64,000 nucleotides of DNA from Rutidosis leptorrhynchoides (Eukaryota > Streptophyta > Magnoliopsida > Asterales > Asteraceae). This document shows, piece by piece, positions 34,007 through 46,400 of this stretch. How positions within the stretch are numbered: the first letter of the stretch is position 1; every line of letters begins with the position of its first letter. The notes under the pieces were generated by a model. The model searched no databases and was not told the DNA's origin. It saw only the letters and a list, made by a program, of their open reading frames with translations. A program made the position numbers and the translations under genes. Where the stretch lies: contig NC_092333.1 in the NCBI RefSeq assembly GCF_046630445.1, positions 180,728,501-180,792,500 on the forward strand, given 5' to 3'.

Positions 34007-34912
34007 GAAATCTATTTCATAGGTATGTCTGTACAGTTTTTATTTTTATTTTTATTTTTAACCTTTTGATAATAAACGCTAATTTGTTCGCTAAAAAGTA
34101 TTAAATTGGTATTGAATAAAATTAGGTTTGGCGACCGAAATTATTGATATCATTCAAAAATTTATTACATCACTGCGAAATTTAACGTTTATTCTTAAGG
34201 TATAAATATCTTTAATCAATCAACCCAAAATATTTCAAAAATTCGTCATGAGTTAAATTAGGTCTTGGAACCGAAATTACTTTACCGAAAAGAGGGGCGC
34301 ATATTTTTGATAATATTTGATTGATTAAAGTGGGATAAAAAGACAAAAAGATTTTTAATTTTATTTTTACCATGTTTTTAAAATTAATATTTAAATCTTA
34401 AATTAATATTGTAAACTTTGTAAAAACAATATATTTAAAATTGTAAATATTTGAAAAATTAATATAAGTTTGGTGTGAATTTATAATATGAATTTTTAAT
34501 TTTATGCATTTTAAATTTTAAGTTTAGTGTGAATTTTTAATATTAATTTTGAATTTTATATTTAAGTTGTGTAAATTTAAAAACAAAAATTTACTTTATC
34601 TCATTAAGTTAAAAGTATGATTTTTAAAATTCGTCGTAAGTTGAAGACTAGGTCTTTGAACCGAAATTGCTTTACCCAAGGGAGGGACGAGAACTTTTAT
34701 TATCATTATTTTTAATCTTATTGAATTAAAGTATGCCAAAAACATTAAAAAAAACCCAAAAATCTTAGCTTTTAAAACAATCGCTACAAAAAGACAAATT
34801 TTAAAATTTTGTCGAGGGACGGACTAGGACATCGATCCGAAACGACCTCGTCCTAAATAACAAAGGAAACGAAATTTTAAAATTAAGTACTTAATTGTTT
34901 TATAAGTTAATG

Positions 34913-34943
<31 letters not shown>

Positions 34944-35163
34944 TCAAACTCCGCGACTCGCGGAGTTTGAAGGGTTATTCACCGCGAGTCGCGGGAGGAC
35001 CGGAAATCAGAAAAAAAAATAAAGAGCTGAAACTGATCAGTTCACTCCCCACAACAGCAAAATAACTGCGAAATAACCCACGAAAAACCCGAAAAATACA
35101 CCCCAAAATCACAATTTTTAACCGTTAATCACCAAATCTTTTACTAAAATCATGTTGAGAAGG
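34007..35163 (+). other. Spacer upstream of the element B ORF-1-like gene
   Basis: Same make-up as 7917-9128: four ACCGAAATT-type units (starting near 34115, 34250, 34635 and 34825), AT-rich tandem units (one fewer than in A), an A-run (34918-34943), and palindromes ACTCCGCGACTCGCGGAGT (34948-34966) and CCGCGAGTCGCGG (34982-34994). No ORF. Confidence 0.65.
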
Positions 35164-37180
35164 ATGCTATCTAGGAATTACTCAAGAAAAACGGTAAATT
35201 TATACACCTAAACACCATTTAATCCGAAATTAGTGTTCTTGAGCCATTTTTTTTCCCCAATTTGATTTTGATGCTTTTTAGTTTAATTATGCTTAAATTG
35301 TTTATGTATTATGCTTGTATAACCTAGATTGATGCTGTTTAACATGATTAGAAGCCTTAAACTTCAAATTTTGAATAATCTAGGGTTTGTGTTCTTGAGC
35401 AAATTTGGGGCTTTTTGATATAAACAGGTTATGGCCGATTTTTGTCATGAATTGTTGCTAAATTGAGTAGTGTAACATGTCTAGGTAGTTAAATGATCCA
35501 AACTTTGAGCCTAAACATGATTTTGAGAATTAAAGTGGACTTTTTCAAGTCTAAAATTCATGAACTTGATTTTTGAAAGATAATGCCATTTGAGACTTGT
35601 TTAATTGCTAGTAATGATTATTTTGACATGTTATTTGAGTTGAATGATTATGAACTTGGCGAACATTTTCGTATATGCTTATTTGGAAAAAGTGTAGATT
35701 TGATGAAAATATGAAAATAAGCTTAAGTTTGATATATAAATTGATCATGTCATTGTAATTATTTTGATTGATAATTTTGCTGACACTAATGCATATTTGG
35801 ATGCACAAAAAATTGTGTTTGATGTGTTTTGCAGACTGAAAGGGGTGAATCTTCATCCCAAGCCCGCAATGCTCCTGCTGAGAATGCGGAACAACAGGAG
35901 GTGGATAACTACTACAAGCAGGATATACCTCATCCAGTCATGACCTTTTCCGATATGCACTTGGAAGAGTTGCACCCGAACCTGAGATTTGACAGACTTT
36001 GGATAGATTATCCAAAATATCAAAGGGGTTTGCATACTCTTCATTCTAAGGTTGTTGAGGTACTGAGGGTCATAGAATGGGGACCCTTAGAAGCTGTAGA
36101 ATTGGCCGGGCCAATTAGGGAATTACTTGCACAGAGGTATGGTAATTCTACTTTTAATGACTGGGTACGTTTATTCACCATGCGTAGACCTGTATATAAA
36201 GTATGGTGTGAAGAATTGTTGTGTAGTATAGAGTTGAATGATCGGGTAGCTAGTTTAACCGATCGTTCTTTTATTAGATTTTTGTTAGGCGGTTCGATGC
36301 GCCACATGTCTTTACTAGACATGGCTCAGGCTTTACGTATATATACGCCTGAGGAGTTAGCATCTGCCGATTGTAGAGGGTTGATACTAAACGGTAGAAA
36401 GATAGATGAAAATTTTGATACACATGGTGTGTGGAGTCAAATGACAAGCCATCACCGTTTCAAAGGGGAAAATTACTCTTATTTGGATATAGATAGAGCC
36501 GAATTAAGAGTGATTCATAGGTTTTTAGCTAATTCGATTACACAAAGGGGTAAAAACAAGGAAAAAGTAAATGAACAGGATTTGTTTTACCATATGTGTA
36601 TTCGAGACCCACAAAGCGCTGTAAGTATACCATATTGTGTGGGTTATTATTTATCAGCTATGGTTCGGGGGATGCGACCGCATAGCATAATAGGAGGTGG
36701 TATTTTTATTACTTTGATTGGTGAATATCTCGGTGTGGATATAAGTCAGGGGGATTATTAGTAGAAGAACCAGAACCCCGCGATACTATAGGTTTAAATG
36801 TATACCATGGTGCGAAAGTTTTGAAGAGGCGAAATAACGCCGCAGTACGATACCATGGTAGACATCCACAGGTGGAGAGAAACCAACAGCAAGGTAATGT
36901 AGGATGGGGGAATGAGATGCAAGAAATGCAAAGGTTTATAGCTTCTCAGGAACACGAAAATGCTAGACAGAGAGCATTTGAAGATTGGCAAGTTCATCAG
37001 AACCAAATCATAGCTCATTGCCAACATATAGGTAGAAACTATATTCCTACACCGAAACCCATCTTCCCTCCCTGGTCTATAGAGATGCAGCCACCATATC
37101 CTACGTATAACCCTGCCGAAGCATTCTATAGCACCTATGGTTATGCCTGGAACCCCTATTGGTACCAGTATCATCCCTAG
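35164..37180 (+). pseudogene. Athila ORF-1-like gene of element B, frameshifted
   Basis: Predicted exon 1 is 35164-35193, intron 35194-35834, exon 2 from 35835. Donor, acceptor and phase match element A. In exon 2 one base is missing from the G-run near 36749-36755 (five G plus an A, against seven G in A), so the frame stops at 36761. The remaining 140 codons continue in another frame to 37180 and stay close to the A protein, including the Pro/Tyr/Trp-rich tail. The first base after the acceptor makes ACT here and AAT in A, so neither copy has an ATG at the exon start. Confidence 0.7.
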
Positions 37181-39252
37181 TATACTTATTTTTTATTTTT
37201 TTTTGTAATTTGTAATTATTGATACGTTTAATACTTTTGTTAATATTGTAATCATTTTTATAATTGTCTAACTTTTATTCTTAGATTTTAATAATTTTTG
37301 AATGTGGGGTAATATACCAAACTTCAAAAATATGTATATATGTTTGCAGTTTATCTTATGTACACAACAGGGTAAAACAACGCATTTTCAAAGACTGGCA
37401 TTAAGTTCAGCAAAAGCAACTAATTTTGACGACAAGATGCAAAATATATGTGAAATATATACGGAATGAACAAATGATGTGCACCATTTATCATTCAGCA
37501 AACAAACGCCAATATATTTGGAAACTTTGGTAAAAATTTAATCATTTTCACACAAATCACCCTCAATAATTTAAATTGTTACTGATTTCTTGCAAATGAG
37601 GGCATTGCAAGATCTTAAGTGTGGGAAGGGGTTAAATTCTTTCGGATTTTAAAAATTTTTACTTTATACACTTGGTTACCATTAAAAATACTAGTAAAGC
37701 AGTAGTTGTATTAGAATCTAGTGCTCTCTGATAATAAAGAACAGCCCTGGTCTTATATACTGACTACCCAATTCTAGTAAAATTTTTCAAAATTTTCAAT
37801 TAAATGAACTAAAAATCATGTTTATACATATTTATGAACGATAAAACTAGGTTTTAACACCGAAATTATTGTTACCTCAAAAAGGACATAAATTGAGAAA
37901 CAAACCAAAATGTTAAAATTTATTTAAAATGGAATAGAGGACGATAAAAAGGAAAATAAAAGCCAAGTGTGGGAAAATTTACCAAGTTATCTTAAACATA
38001 TGTCACATATATCTGTAACAAATAACTGAAAATACTTTTGTTTTGGACTAAACTAAACTATTTTACCAAATGAAAGAAAAGAAAAGATGGATCTACACGA
38101 TGAATCAATTCCATCATTAAAAGGAAGTAAAGTCTTCCGAAAAAGAAACGCGCTTCTTGATTTAGGTCATGAAGTTGTCGTCCAGACCAGCTGTAGGTTG
38201 ACGAAAAATCTAGAAAAGTCATCACTAAAATCAGCAGGAAATCCACGGACCTCAGCATTAAACAGGGTCGCCAAGTGGTCAGATTTATCCTAACCATGAG
38301 AAGGATTTATCTCGTACAATGGGGGGGCACCATGCAAATTAGCTGGATAAGACTAATGAATCAAATCCCCAAAAAGGATAATCTCCTTAAAGATTAAAAA
38401 TCAGCTTTTAAGACTGATATTACTCAATCCTAGAGATTGACCTTAAAGATTGAGAATTCAAACTCATGGAATTCAATGATATCTAAACTCGAGCTTGAAC
38501 GAGAAAATATTTTGATCAAAATTATAAACCGATTTGTTTTCTGAAAACCCATTTTCAATGCGTTCATTACCATTGAACGTAAAATCCTAGGAATTCACCT
38601 GGAATTCATTAGGTCACCTGAACTAAATCGGGTGTCAACCGTAAGAACGGTGGTTGCATAGTGGTCAAAGACAGGACCTTGTGCCATACCGAAAAATCAT
38701 AAGGGTGAACTTTACTATTGCTCCTACCAAGGATAGTAATTGCGTCCGACACGTTATAGACCATAATTAAAAGCATGTCAGGGGACATTGCCTTAACAGT
38801 TGCTTGTTCAACGCTTTCCTTTACAACCGGACGGTAGTTTACCGAAAGGTAATATACGGGACAAGTAAACTGGACGTGTTGCTTTCCAAATACAAGGTTA
38901 GCAAGTAGGTGACACAAAACCGCAAGTTTTGAGCTAAAATTTTCAAATCTGAAACCCACCAAACCCACAAAAATATTTTGCAAACACCGGTAAAGGGTTA
39001 TCCCGGAAAACTTATCTAGGGTAAAAACTAGATTTAATTTTCAAAAGATCAAATGTTTTCATAAAGATCCAATTTCCTTAATGGATCTAAATTTTTATAG
39101 TCATGTGGAACTGTAAACCATATCGTTACTACCATTGTTTATACCGCCGTATAGAAATCACTGATGTACAAAGTGTGAAGAATAAAGAAGTGATTCTAGT
39201 ATTTCAAGACGATATTGCTTGAGGACAAGCAACGCTCAAGTGTGGGAATATT
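37181..39252 (+). other. Element B 3' region and polypurine tract
   Basis: Homologous to 11142-13221. Holds PPT-like motifs near 37617 and 37965, the fifth ACCGAAATT unit near 37845, the conserved 244-nt block, a G-run near 38320, and the terminal PPT AAGTGTGGGAA (39238-39248). Confidence 0.65.
38087..38293 (+). CDS. 68-aa hypothetical ORF (element B copy)
   Basis: Base-for-base identical to 12053-12259. No recognised domain. See the element A copy for alternatives; low confidence as a protein gene. Confidence 0.3.
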   Translation: MDLHDESIPSLKGSKVFRKRNALLDLGHEVVVQTSCRLTKNLEKSSLKSAGNPRTSALNRVAKWSDLS

Positions 39253-41147
39253 TGATAATGCTAAAAACGAACATATATTTCATAGCATTATTCCTCAAGA
39301 AAGACAAGCTTTTAGTTGCAATTGTTCTATTTACAAGTGATATTCGTTTAAATAATAAAAGGTGAAGACAAAAGACAGATTCGACGAATTGAAGACGCAA
39401 ACGACCAAAAAGCTCAAAAGTACAAAAGCCAATCAAAAAGGTTCCAATTATTGATAAGAAACGTCTCGAAATTACAAGAGTACAAGATTCAAAACGTAAA
39501 GTACAAAATATAAAATTGTACGCAAGGACGTTCGAAAATCCGGAACCTGGACCAGAGTCAACTCTCAACGCTCGACGCAACGGACTAAAAATTACAAGTC
39601 AACTATGCACATAAATATAATATAATATTTAAATAATTCTTATAATTATTTATATATTATAATAAATAATAAAAACCGTCGGCAAGAAAGACTCCAAAGG
39701 GACTGAGCTGTAATTTCATTCTCCGCGACTCGCGGAGTTTGAAGGCAAAAATGCCGCGAGTCGCGGAGCCCCAAAAGTCGACTTTTCCTATAAAAGCAAC
39801 CGAATTCTGATCGCAAATCATCATCTATTTTCTCCTCATTCATACGATATATTTATATTTATAATTTATATTTTAATTTTAATTTTAATTATAATTCTAA
39901 TAATAAGGGTATGTTAGCGAATATTGTAAGGGTGTAAGTCGAAACTCTGTCCGTGTAACGCTACACTATTTTTAATCATTGTAAGTTATGTTCAACCTTT
40001 TTACATTAATGTCTCGTAGCTAAGTTATTATTATGCTTATTTAAAATGAAGTAATCATGATGTTGGGCTAATTACTAAAATTGGGTAATTGGGCTTTGTA
40101 CCATAATTGGGGTTTGGACAAAAGAACGACACTTGTGGAAATTAGACTATGGGCTATTAATGGGCTTTATATTTGTTTAACTAAATGATAGTTTGTTAAT
40201 GTTAATATAAAGATTTACAATTGGGCGTCCCTATAAATTACCATATACACTCAATCGGACACGATGGGCGGGGTATTTATATGTACGAATAATCGTTCAT
40301 TTAACCGGACACGGGAATGGATTAATAGCCACTAGAATAATTAAAACAGGGGTGAAATTATGTACAAAGGACACTTTGTATAATTGATAACAAAATATTA
40401 AAACCTTGGGTTACACTCAGTCGACATCCTGGTGTAATTATTAAACAAAGTATTAAAATCTTGTTACAGTTTAAATCCCCAATTAGTTGGAATATTTAAC
40501 TTCGGGTATAAGAATAATTTGACGAGGACACTCGCACTTTATATTTATGACTGATGGACTGTTATGGACAAAAACCAGACGGACATATTAAATAATCCAG
40601 GACAAAGGACAATTAACCCATGGGCATAAAGCAAAAATCAACACGTCAGACATCATGATTACGGAAGTTTAAATAAGCATAATTCTTTTATTTCATATTT
40701 AATTTCCTTTATTTTATATTTAATTGCACTTCTAATTATCGCATTTTTATTTATCGTTATTTACTTCATGCTTTAATTTAAGTCTTGTATTTATTTTTAA
40801 TATTTTACATTTGGTTTTAACTGCGACTAAAGTTTTAAAATCGACAAACCGGTCATTAAACGGTAAAAACCCCCCTTTATAATAATAATATTACTTATAT
40901 ATATATTTTTATAAAAGTAAACTAATATAGCGTTGAGCTTTGTTTAAAAAAGATTCCCTGTGGAACGAACCGGACTTACTAAAAACTACACTACTGTACG
41001 ATTAGGTACACTGCCTATAAGTGTTGTAGCAAGGTTTAAGTATATCCATTCTATAAATAAATAAATATCTTGTGTAAAATTATAGCATATTTAATAGTAT
41101 TTCGCTCTAAAAATAATACTATTCTGTATACACCCCCTACGACATCA
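39253..41147 (+). repeat. Element B 3' LTR, 1,895 bp
   Basis: TGATAATG to GACATCA, followed by the TSD ATTAT. Palindrome pair at 39721-39766 and TATA box TATAAAA at 39789-39795. Confidence 0.96.
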
Positions 41148-41488
41148 ATTATTAAGAGCTTCCGCTGTTGCATACTAAAATAAGGACAAGATTTGGAGTC
41201 CATGCTTGTATGATATTATGTAAAAACTGCATTCAAGAAACTTATTTTTGATGTAATATATTCTTATTGTAAACCATTATGTAATGGTCGTGTGTAAACG
41301 GTATATTTTAGATTATCATTATTTGATAATCTACGTAATGCTTTTTAAACCTTTATAGATAAAATAAAGGTTATGGTTATTTTAAAAATGAATGCAGTCT
41401 TTGAAAAATGTCTCATATAGAGGTCAAAACCTCGCGACGAAATCAATTAATATGGAACGTTTATAATCAATATGAACAGGACATTTCA
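41148..41488 (+). repeat. Element D 5' LTR, second segment
   Basis: Starts with the right copy of the B TSD (41148-41152) and matches 51155-51501 of the D 3' LTR. It ends GACATTTCA two bases before the primer-binding site. Confidence 0.93.
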
Positions 41489-41490
41489 GT

Positions 41491-41502
41491 TGGTATCAGA
41501 GC
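41491..41502 (+). promoter_or_regulatory. Primer-binding site of element D (tRNA-iMet type)
   Basis: TGGTATCAGAGC, the standard plant initiator-methionine tRNA site, separated from the LTR by GT. Confidence 0.93.
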
Positions 41503-41697
41503 GTTGGTCTTAGAGGACCAGAATTTTGCATTAATGTGACTTATTGAGTTTGTTAGGATGCATTAGTGAGTCTGGACTTCGACCGTGTTTACTTGAAAAA
41601 TGATTGCTTAACAAATTTTGTTGGAAACTATATATTTTTAACATGTGAATATTATGTGATATGTTAATCTCTTAACATGTTTGATATTATGTGATAG

Positions 41698-42294
41698 ATG
41701 TCTACCTCTAGAACAAGTCCCATTGACTCACTTAATAATAATGAAGAGTCAAATATAAATTGGAATGATTCGTGGACTGATTCACAAGTTCCCGAAGAGG
41801 AACCGGAAGAAGAGTCGGAACCGGAAGAAGAATCGGAACCGGAAGAAGAAATAGAACCAGTTTGGGAAATAATAAAACGGTTAAGTAGAAGAAAATCCTC
41901 AACCAACCGACCAAAGTTAATTATGGTCAATGGTGTTTCCGCCAAGGAAGCAAAGTATTGGGAGGATTACCAATTCTCCGATGAATCGGATCCCGACAAG
42001 GATTCCGATGATGTTATAGAAATTACCCCAACACAATTTAATAAGGCAAAAGAGAACAATAAGGGTAAGGGCATAAAAATAGAGAAATTTGATTCCAAAC
42101 CCGATGAACTTTATATGTATCGTCAACACCCGTATTTCTTAAGTTGTGACAATAACCCGGGAACCTCTAAACCGCCAGGTTTTTCTAAACCAATGTGGAA
42201 AATGACGGCTCGTATTAGGGGAACATCATATATCCCTAGAAACTTGGCAAAACGAACCAAAACCGAAGAAGAAGAAACGAGCAAGTCGGAATAA
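41698..42294 (+). CDS. Acidic ORF with E/P repeats, unknown function, between PBS and gag of element D
   Basis: 198-aa ORF from the first long-frame ATG after the primer site. Residues 32-52 are a short tandem repeat of SEPEEE-like units. The middle has Ser/Asp-rich stretches (SDESDPDKDSDD) and the C-terminus is basic (NLAKRTKT). No membrane segment or known domain. Chromoviruses normally begin gag soon after the primer site, so this and the next ORF are extra. It is still open although gag-pol carries eight lesions; at 199 codons that could be chance. It might be captured host sequence or an element-borne accessory gene. Confidence 0.5.
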   Translation: MSTSRTSPIDSLNNNEESNINWNDSWTDSQVPEEEPEEESEPEEESEPEEEIEPVWEIIKRLSRRKSSTNRPKLIMVNGVSAKEAKYWEDYQFSDESDPDKDSDDVIEITPTQFNKAKENNKGKGIKIEKFDSKPDELYMYRQHPYFLSCDNNPGTSKPPGFSKPMWKMTARIRGTSYIPRNLAKRTKTEEEETSKSE

Positions 42295-42431
42295 GATAGT
42301 TGTATTCGTGTGGTGTAATATATGTAATATAGTGTGCTTATGCTTTATGATATATGTAAAAATTGCTTGTATTAATAAGTATTTTTTTTATGAATCTAAC
42401 TCTTGTCTATTTTACAGTATAAAAACACAAA

Positions 42432-43115
42432 ATGGATAGACAACCCAATATTTTAAGAGACCTACCCGGAGACATGATTGATGAAATCTTGTCTAGAGTC
42501 AGTCAGAATTCCTCGGCACAACTATTTAAGGCGAGATCAGTTTGTAAGACATTCGAAGAACGTTCCAAGAATGCCTTGGTTTATAAAAGGCTTTCGTTCG
42601 AAAGATGGGGGATATCACTTTGGGAAATCCATAAATTACGATGAGTTTACTTTGACGCATATATTGCGGGGAACCCAAATGCTATTTTACGCAACGGGTT
42701 AAGAAATTATTTTGACTCAATATATCCGAATATAGGACTTCGTGATTTAGAAAAAGCGGCTAACATGCAACATAAAGAAGCATGTTATGCTTACGGGTTA
42801 GTAATGTTCACTTCTCACCAAAGTGAGAACAAGAACATCGGGCTACAACTATTAAACAAAACGTTCCCACAAGTGATGGACTCAGTAGTTGGGGTGAGAA
42901 ACAAGGTTTTTAGATTGTTACAGGACTGTTGGACATTACGTAACCCTCGTCCCTTTGACGACGTTACAACACGCTGTCTTATCAACGGCCATAACGGTTA
43001 TGTTCCACAAGACCAAGGATGGGAAGTAGTCCTAGTAAAACCAGAATGCATGACTTGTTTCTGGACGTATGAATTACGTGTCTTTATTGCCTTTGCTGAA
43101 CGACTTGTGTACTAG
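42432..43115 (+). pseudogene. F-box protein of the At1g67623/At2g35280-like type captured in element D, one stop
   Basis: Single frame of 228 codons, interrupted only by TGA at 42642-42644. The N-terminus is an F-box (LPGDMIDEILSRVSQNS, then VCKTFEE), which in host proteins binds SKP1 in SCF ubiquitin ligases. After the stop the frame continues in the pattern of this plant F-box family: GNPNAILRNGLRNYF, then EKAANMQHKEACYAYGL, and a C-terminal CMTCFWTYEL Cys/Trp motif. A good 3' splice signal (TCTATTTTACAG) ends at 42417, 14 bases before the ATG. It lies between the acidic ORF and gag, in the same orientation. TGA could come from CGA by CpG decay. Family match is from remembered sequence features; substrate unknown. 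Confidence 0.8.
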
Positions 43116-43455
43116 CTAGAATTATCTTCACAACTATCTTGTATCAAAGTTATTGTGTGCTATATTTCATGTTATATGTAAAATAAGCGGTATTGTAAGT
43201 TTGTAAAATATTGTGAAAAAGATTGAACGCGAAATATTATTATAATCAATTTTTCATATAGAATTGTAGTAGTTGAATTGTATATTAGCTACTAAGTATG
43301 AACTTAACGGGTAGGTACTACCTGAATTTAAACTTATAAAACGCTAATATGAAGAAAAAGCTTTTATAAATGAGTTCATATTATGCTACGAGATACTATT
43401 GACTACTCTTAATATTCTATATGATTAACTTGTTTCATTTGACTATTTGAAGGAA
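43116..43455 (+). other. Spacer between the F-box ORF and gag in element D
   Basis: AT-rich, no ORF. It contains AACGGGTAGGTACTACCTG near 43308; the same AACGGGTAGGTACT stretch occurs just before the 3' LTR (48052-48065), so a polypurine-tract-like copy sits directly upstream of gag as well as in its proper place. Confidence 0.6.
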
Positions 43456-46400
43456 ATGGCACCGACTACTCGACAAACCATGATTATGAGCGAAGAGGAA
43501 TTTCGTACCTTTCTTGCAGCAAACATAGCCACAGTACAGGCTGCGCTACATACCAACAATAACCTTGGATCTAGCAGTACAGGAAATCGTGTAGGATGCA
43601 CCTACAAAGAATTCACTGCCTGCAAACCTTTGGAATTTGATGGAACCGAAGGACCGATCGGATTGAAACGGTGGACCGAGAAGGTCGAATCGGTGTTTGC
43701 CATAAGTAAGTGTACTGAAGAGGACAAAGTGAAGTACGCTACGCATACCTTCACATGTACTGCGTTAACATGGTGGAATACCTATCTAGAGCAAGTGGGA
43801 CAAGATGATGCTTACACACTACCGTGGTCAGCATTCAAGCACTTGATGAACGAGAAGTACCGTCCCAGAACCGAGATCAATAAGCTCAAGACAGAACTTA
43901 GAGGGTTACGAACCCAAGGATTTGATATTACCACGTATGAAAGACGATTCACAGAATTGTGCCTATTGTGTCCGGGAGCGTTCGAAGATGAGGAAGAGAA
44001 GATCGACGCGATTGTGAAAGGATTATCGGAAAGAATCCAAGAAGATATAAGTTCACACGAGCCCGCCTCCATACAACAGGCATGTAGAATGGCTCGCAAA
44101 CTAGTGAACCAGATTGAGGAAAGAATTAAAGAACAGGCGGCTGAAGAGGCCAATGTGAAGCAAGTCAAAAGAAAGTGGGAGGAAAATGGTGATAAGAATC
44201 ACCAATACAACAACAACAGCAATTACAATAATAATCGCAACAACTATCCCAACAATCGCAACATCAATCGTAACTACAACAAACGGCCCAACAATAACAA
44301 CAACAACAACAACAGCAACTATAACAATCATCCCAACAACAATAACAACCGCAACAACAACAATAATCAGAAGCAGCTATGCCAAAGGTGTGAAAAGTAT
44401 CACTCGGGGTTCTGCACCAAATTTTGCAACAAGTGTAAAAGAAATGGTCATAGCACGGCGAAGTGTGAGGTCTACGGACTAGGGGTTAACAGAACGAAAG
44501 GAACAAATGGTGTCGGAACGAGTAATGGTAGAGCAAGTAGTGTCGGAGCAAGTTATGCCAATGTAGTTTGTTATAAATGTGGAAAACTGGGCCACATTAT
44601 TAGAAATTGCTCGAACCAGGAGAACACGAATGGACAAGGCCGCGGAAGAGTTTTCAATATTAATGCGGCAGAGGCACAGGAAGACCCGGAGCTTGTTACG
44701 GGTACGTTTATTATTGACGATAAATCTGCTTATGTTTTATTTGATTCGGGTGCGTATAGAAGCTATATGAGTAGAGAATTTTGTGCTAAATTAAGTTGCC
44801 CATTGGCGCCTTTGGATAGTAAATTTTTACTCGAATTAGCAAATGGTAAATTAATTTCAGCAGATAATATATGTCGGAATCGAGAAATTAAACTGGTTAG
44901 CGAAACATTTAAGATTGACTTGATACCAGTAGAGTTAGGGAGTTTTGATGTGATAATCGGTATGGACTGGTTGAGAGAAGTGAAAGCAGAGATCGTTTGT
45001 TACAAAAATGCAATTCGCATTATACGAGGAAAAGGAAAACCCTTAATGGTGTACGGAGAAAAGAGCAACGCGAAGTTAAATCTTATTAGTAACCTGAAGG
45101 CACAAAAACTAATAAGAAAAGGTTGCTATGCTGTACTAGCACACGTCGAGAAAGTGAATTCTGAAGAAAAGAACATCAATGATATTCCCGTCACAAAATA
45201 ATTTCTCGATGTATTTCCGAAAGAATTACCGGGACTACCTCCACACCGATCCGTTGAATTTCAAATAGACCTTGTACCGGGAGCTGCACCAATAGCTCGT
45301 GCTCCATACAGACTCGCACCTAGTGAAATGAAGGAACTTCAGAGCCAATTACAAGAACTTTTAGAGCGTGGTTTCATTCGACCAAGCACATCACCGTGGG
45401 GAGCTCCTGTTTTGTTTGTCAAGAAGAAAGATGGTACATTCAGGTTGTGTATCGACTATATAGAGTTGAACAAACTTACCATCAAGAACCGCTACCCACT
45501 ACCGAGAATCGACGACTTATTTGATCAACTACAAGGCTCGTCTGATTATTCGAAGATCGATTTACGTTCTGGATATCATCAAATTCGGGTGAAGGAGGAT
45601 GATATTCCAAAGACTGCTTTTAGGACGCGTTACGGTCATTACGAGTTTATGGTTATGCTGTTTGGATTGACTAACACACCAGCTGTGTTCATGGACCTCA
45701 TGAACCGAGTGTGTGGGCCATATCTTGAAAAGTTTGTCATTGTTTTCATCGATGACATACTTATTTACTCGAAGAATGATCAAGAGCACGAAGAACATTT
45801 GAGAAAAGTGCTAGAGTTGCTGAGAAAAGAAAAACTGTACGCTAAGTTTTCAAAGTGTGCATTTTGGTTGGAAGAAGTTCAATTCCTCAGTCACAAAGTG
45901 AACAAAGAAGGTATTCAGGTGGATCCAGCAAAGATCGAAACCGTTGAAAAGTGGAAACCCCCGAAAACTCCGAAACACATACGCCAGTTTTTAGGACTAG
46001 CGGGTTACTAAAGAAGGTTCATCCAAGACTTTTCCAGAATAGCAAAACCCTTGACTGCATTAACGCATAAAGGGAAGAAATTTGAATGGAAAAATGAACA
46101 AGAGAAAGCGTTTCAATTGTTAAAGAAAAAGTTAACTACGGCACCTATATTGTCATTACCTGAAGGGAATGATGATTTTGTGATATATTGTGACGCCTCA
46201 AAGCAAGGTCTCGGTTGTGTATTAATGCAACGAATGAAAGTAATTGCTTATGCGTCTAGACAATTGAAGATTCACGAACAGAATTATACGACGCATGATT
46301 TGGAATTAGGCGCGGTTATTTTTGCATTAAAGACTTGGAGGCACTACTTATATGGGGTCAAAAGTATTATATATATCGACCGCAAAAGTCTTCAACACAT

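Larger units (their letters stand above)
24728..41147 (+). mobile_element. Element B: complete Athila-type retrotransposon, 16.4 kb
   Basis: Both LTRs (1,909 and 1,895 bp), primer site, gag-pol, accessory ORF, ORF-1-like gene, 3' region and polypurine tract are present, flanked by the perfect TSD ATTAT. The LTRs differ by a 14-bp duplication and roughly 20 substitutions by eye (about 1%), so the insertion is recent. All protein genes except the accessory ORF are broken, so B is non-autonomous now. Close relative of element A throughout. Confidence 0.96.

Noticed and set aside
42478-42702. Alternative +1 frame across the F-box ORF
   Set aside because: The F-box frame continues beyond its TGA with family motifs, so this frame is a shadow.
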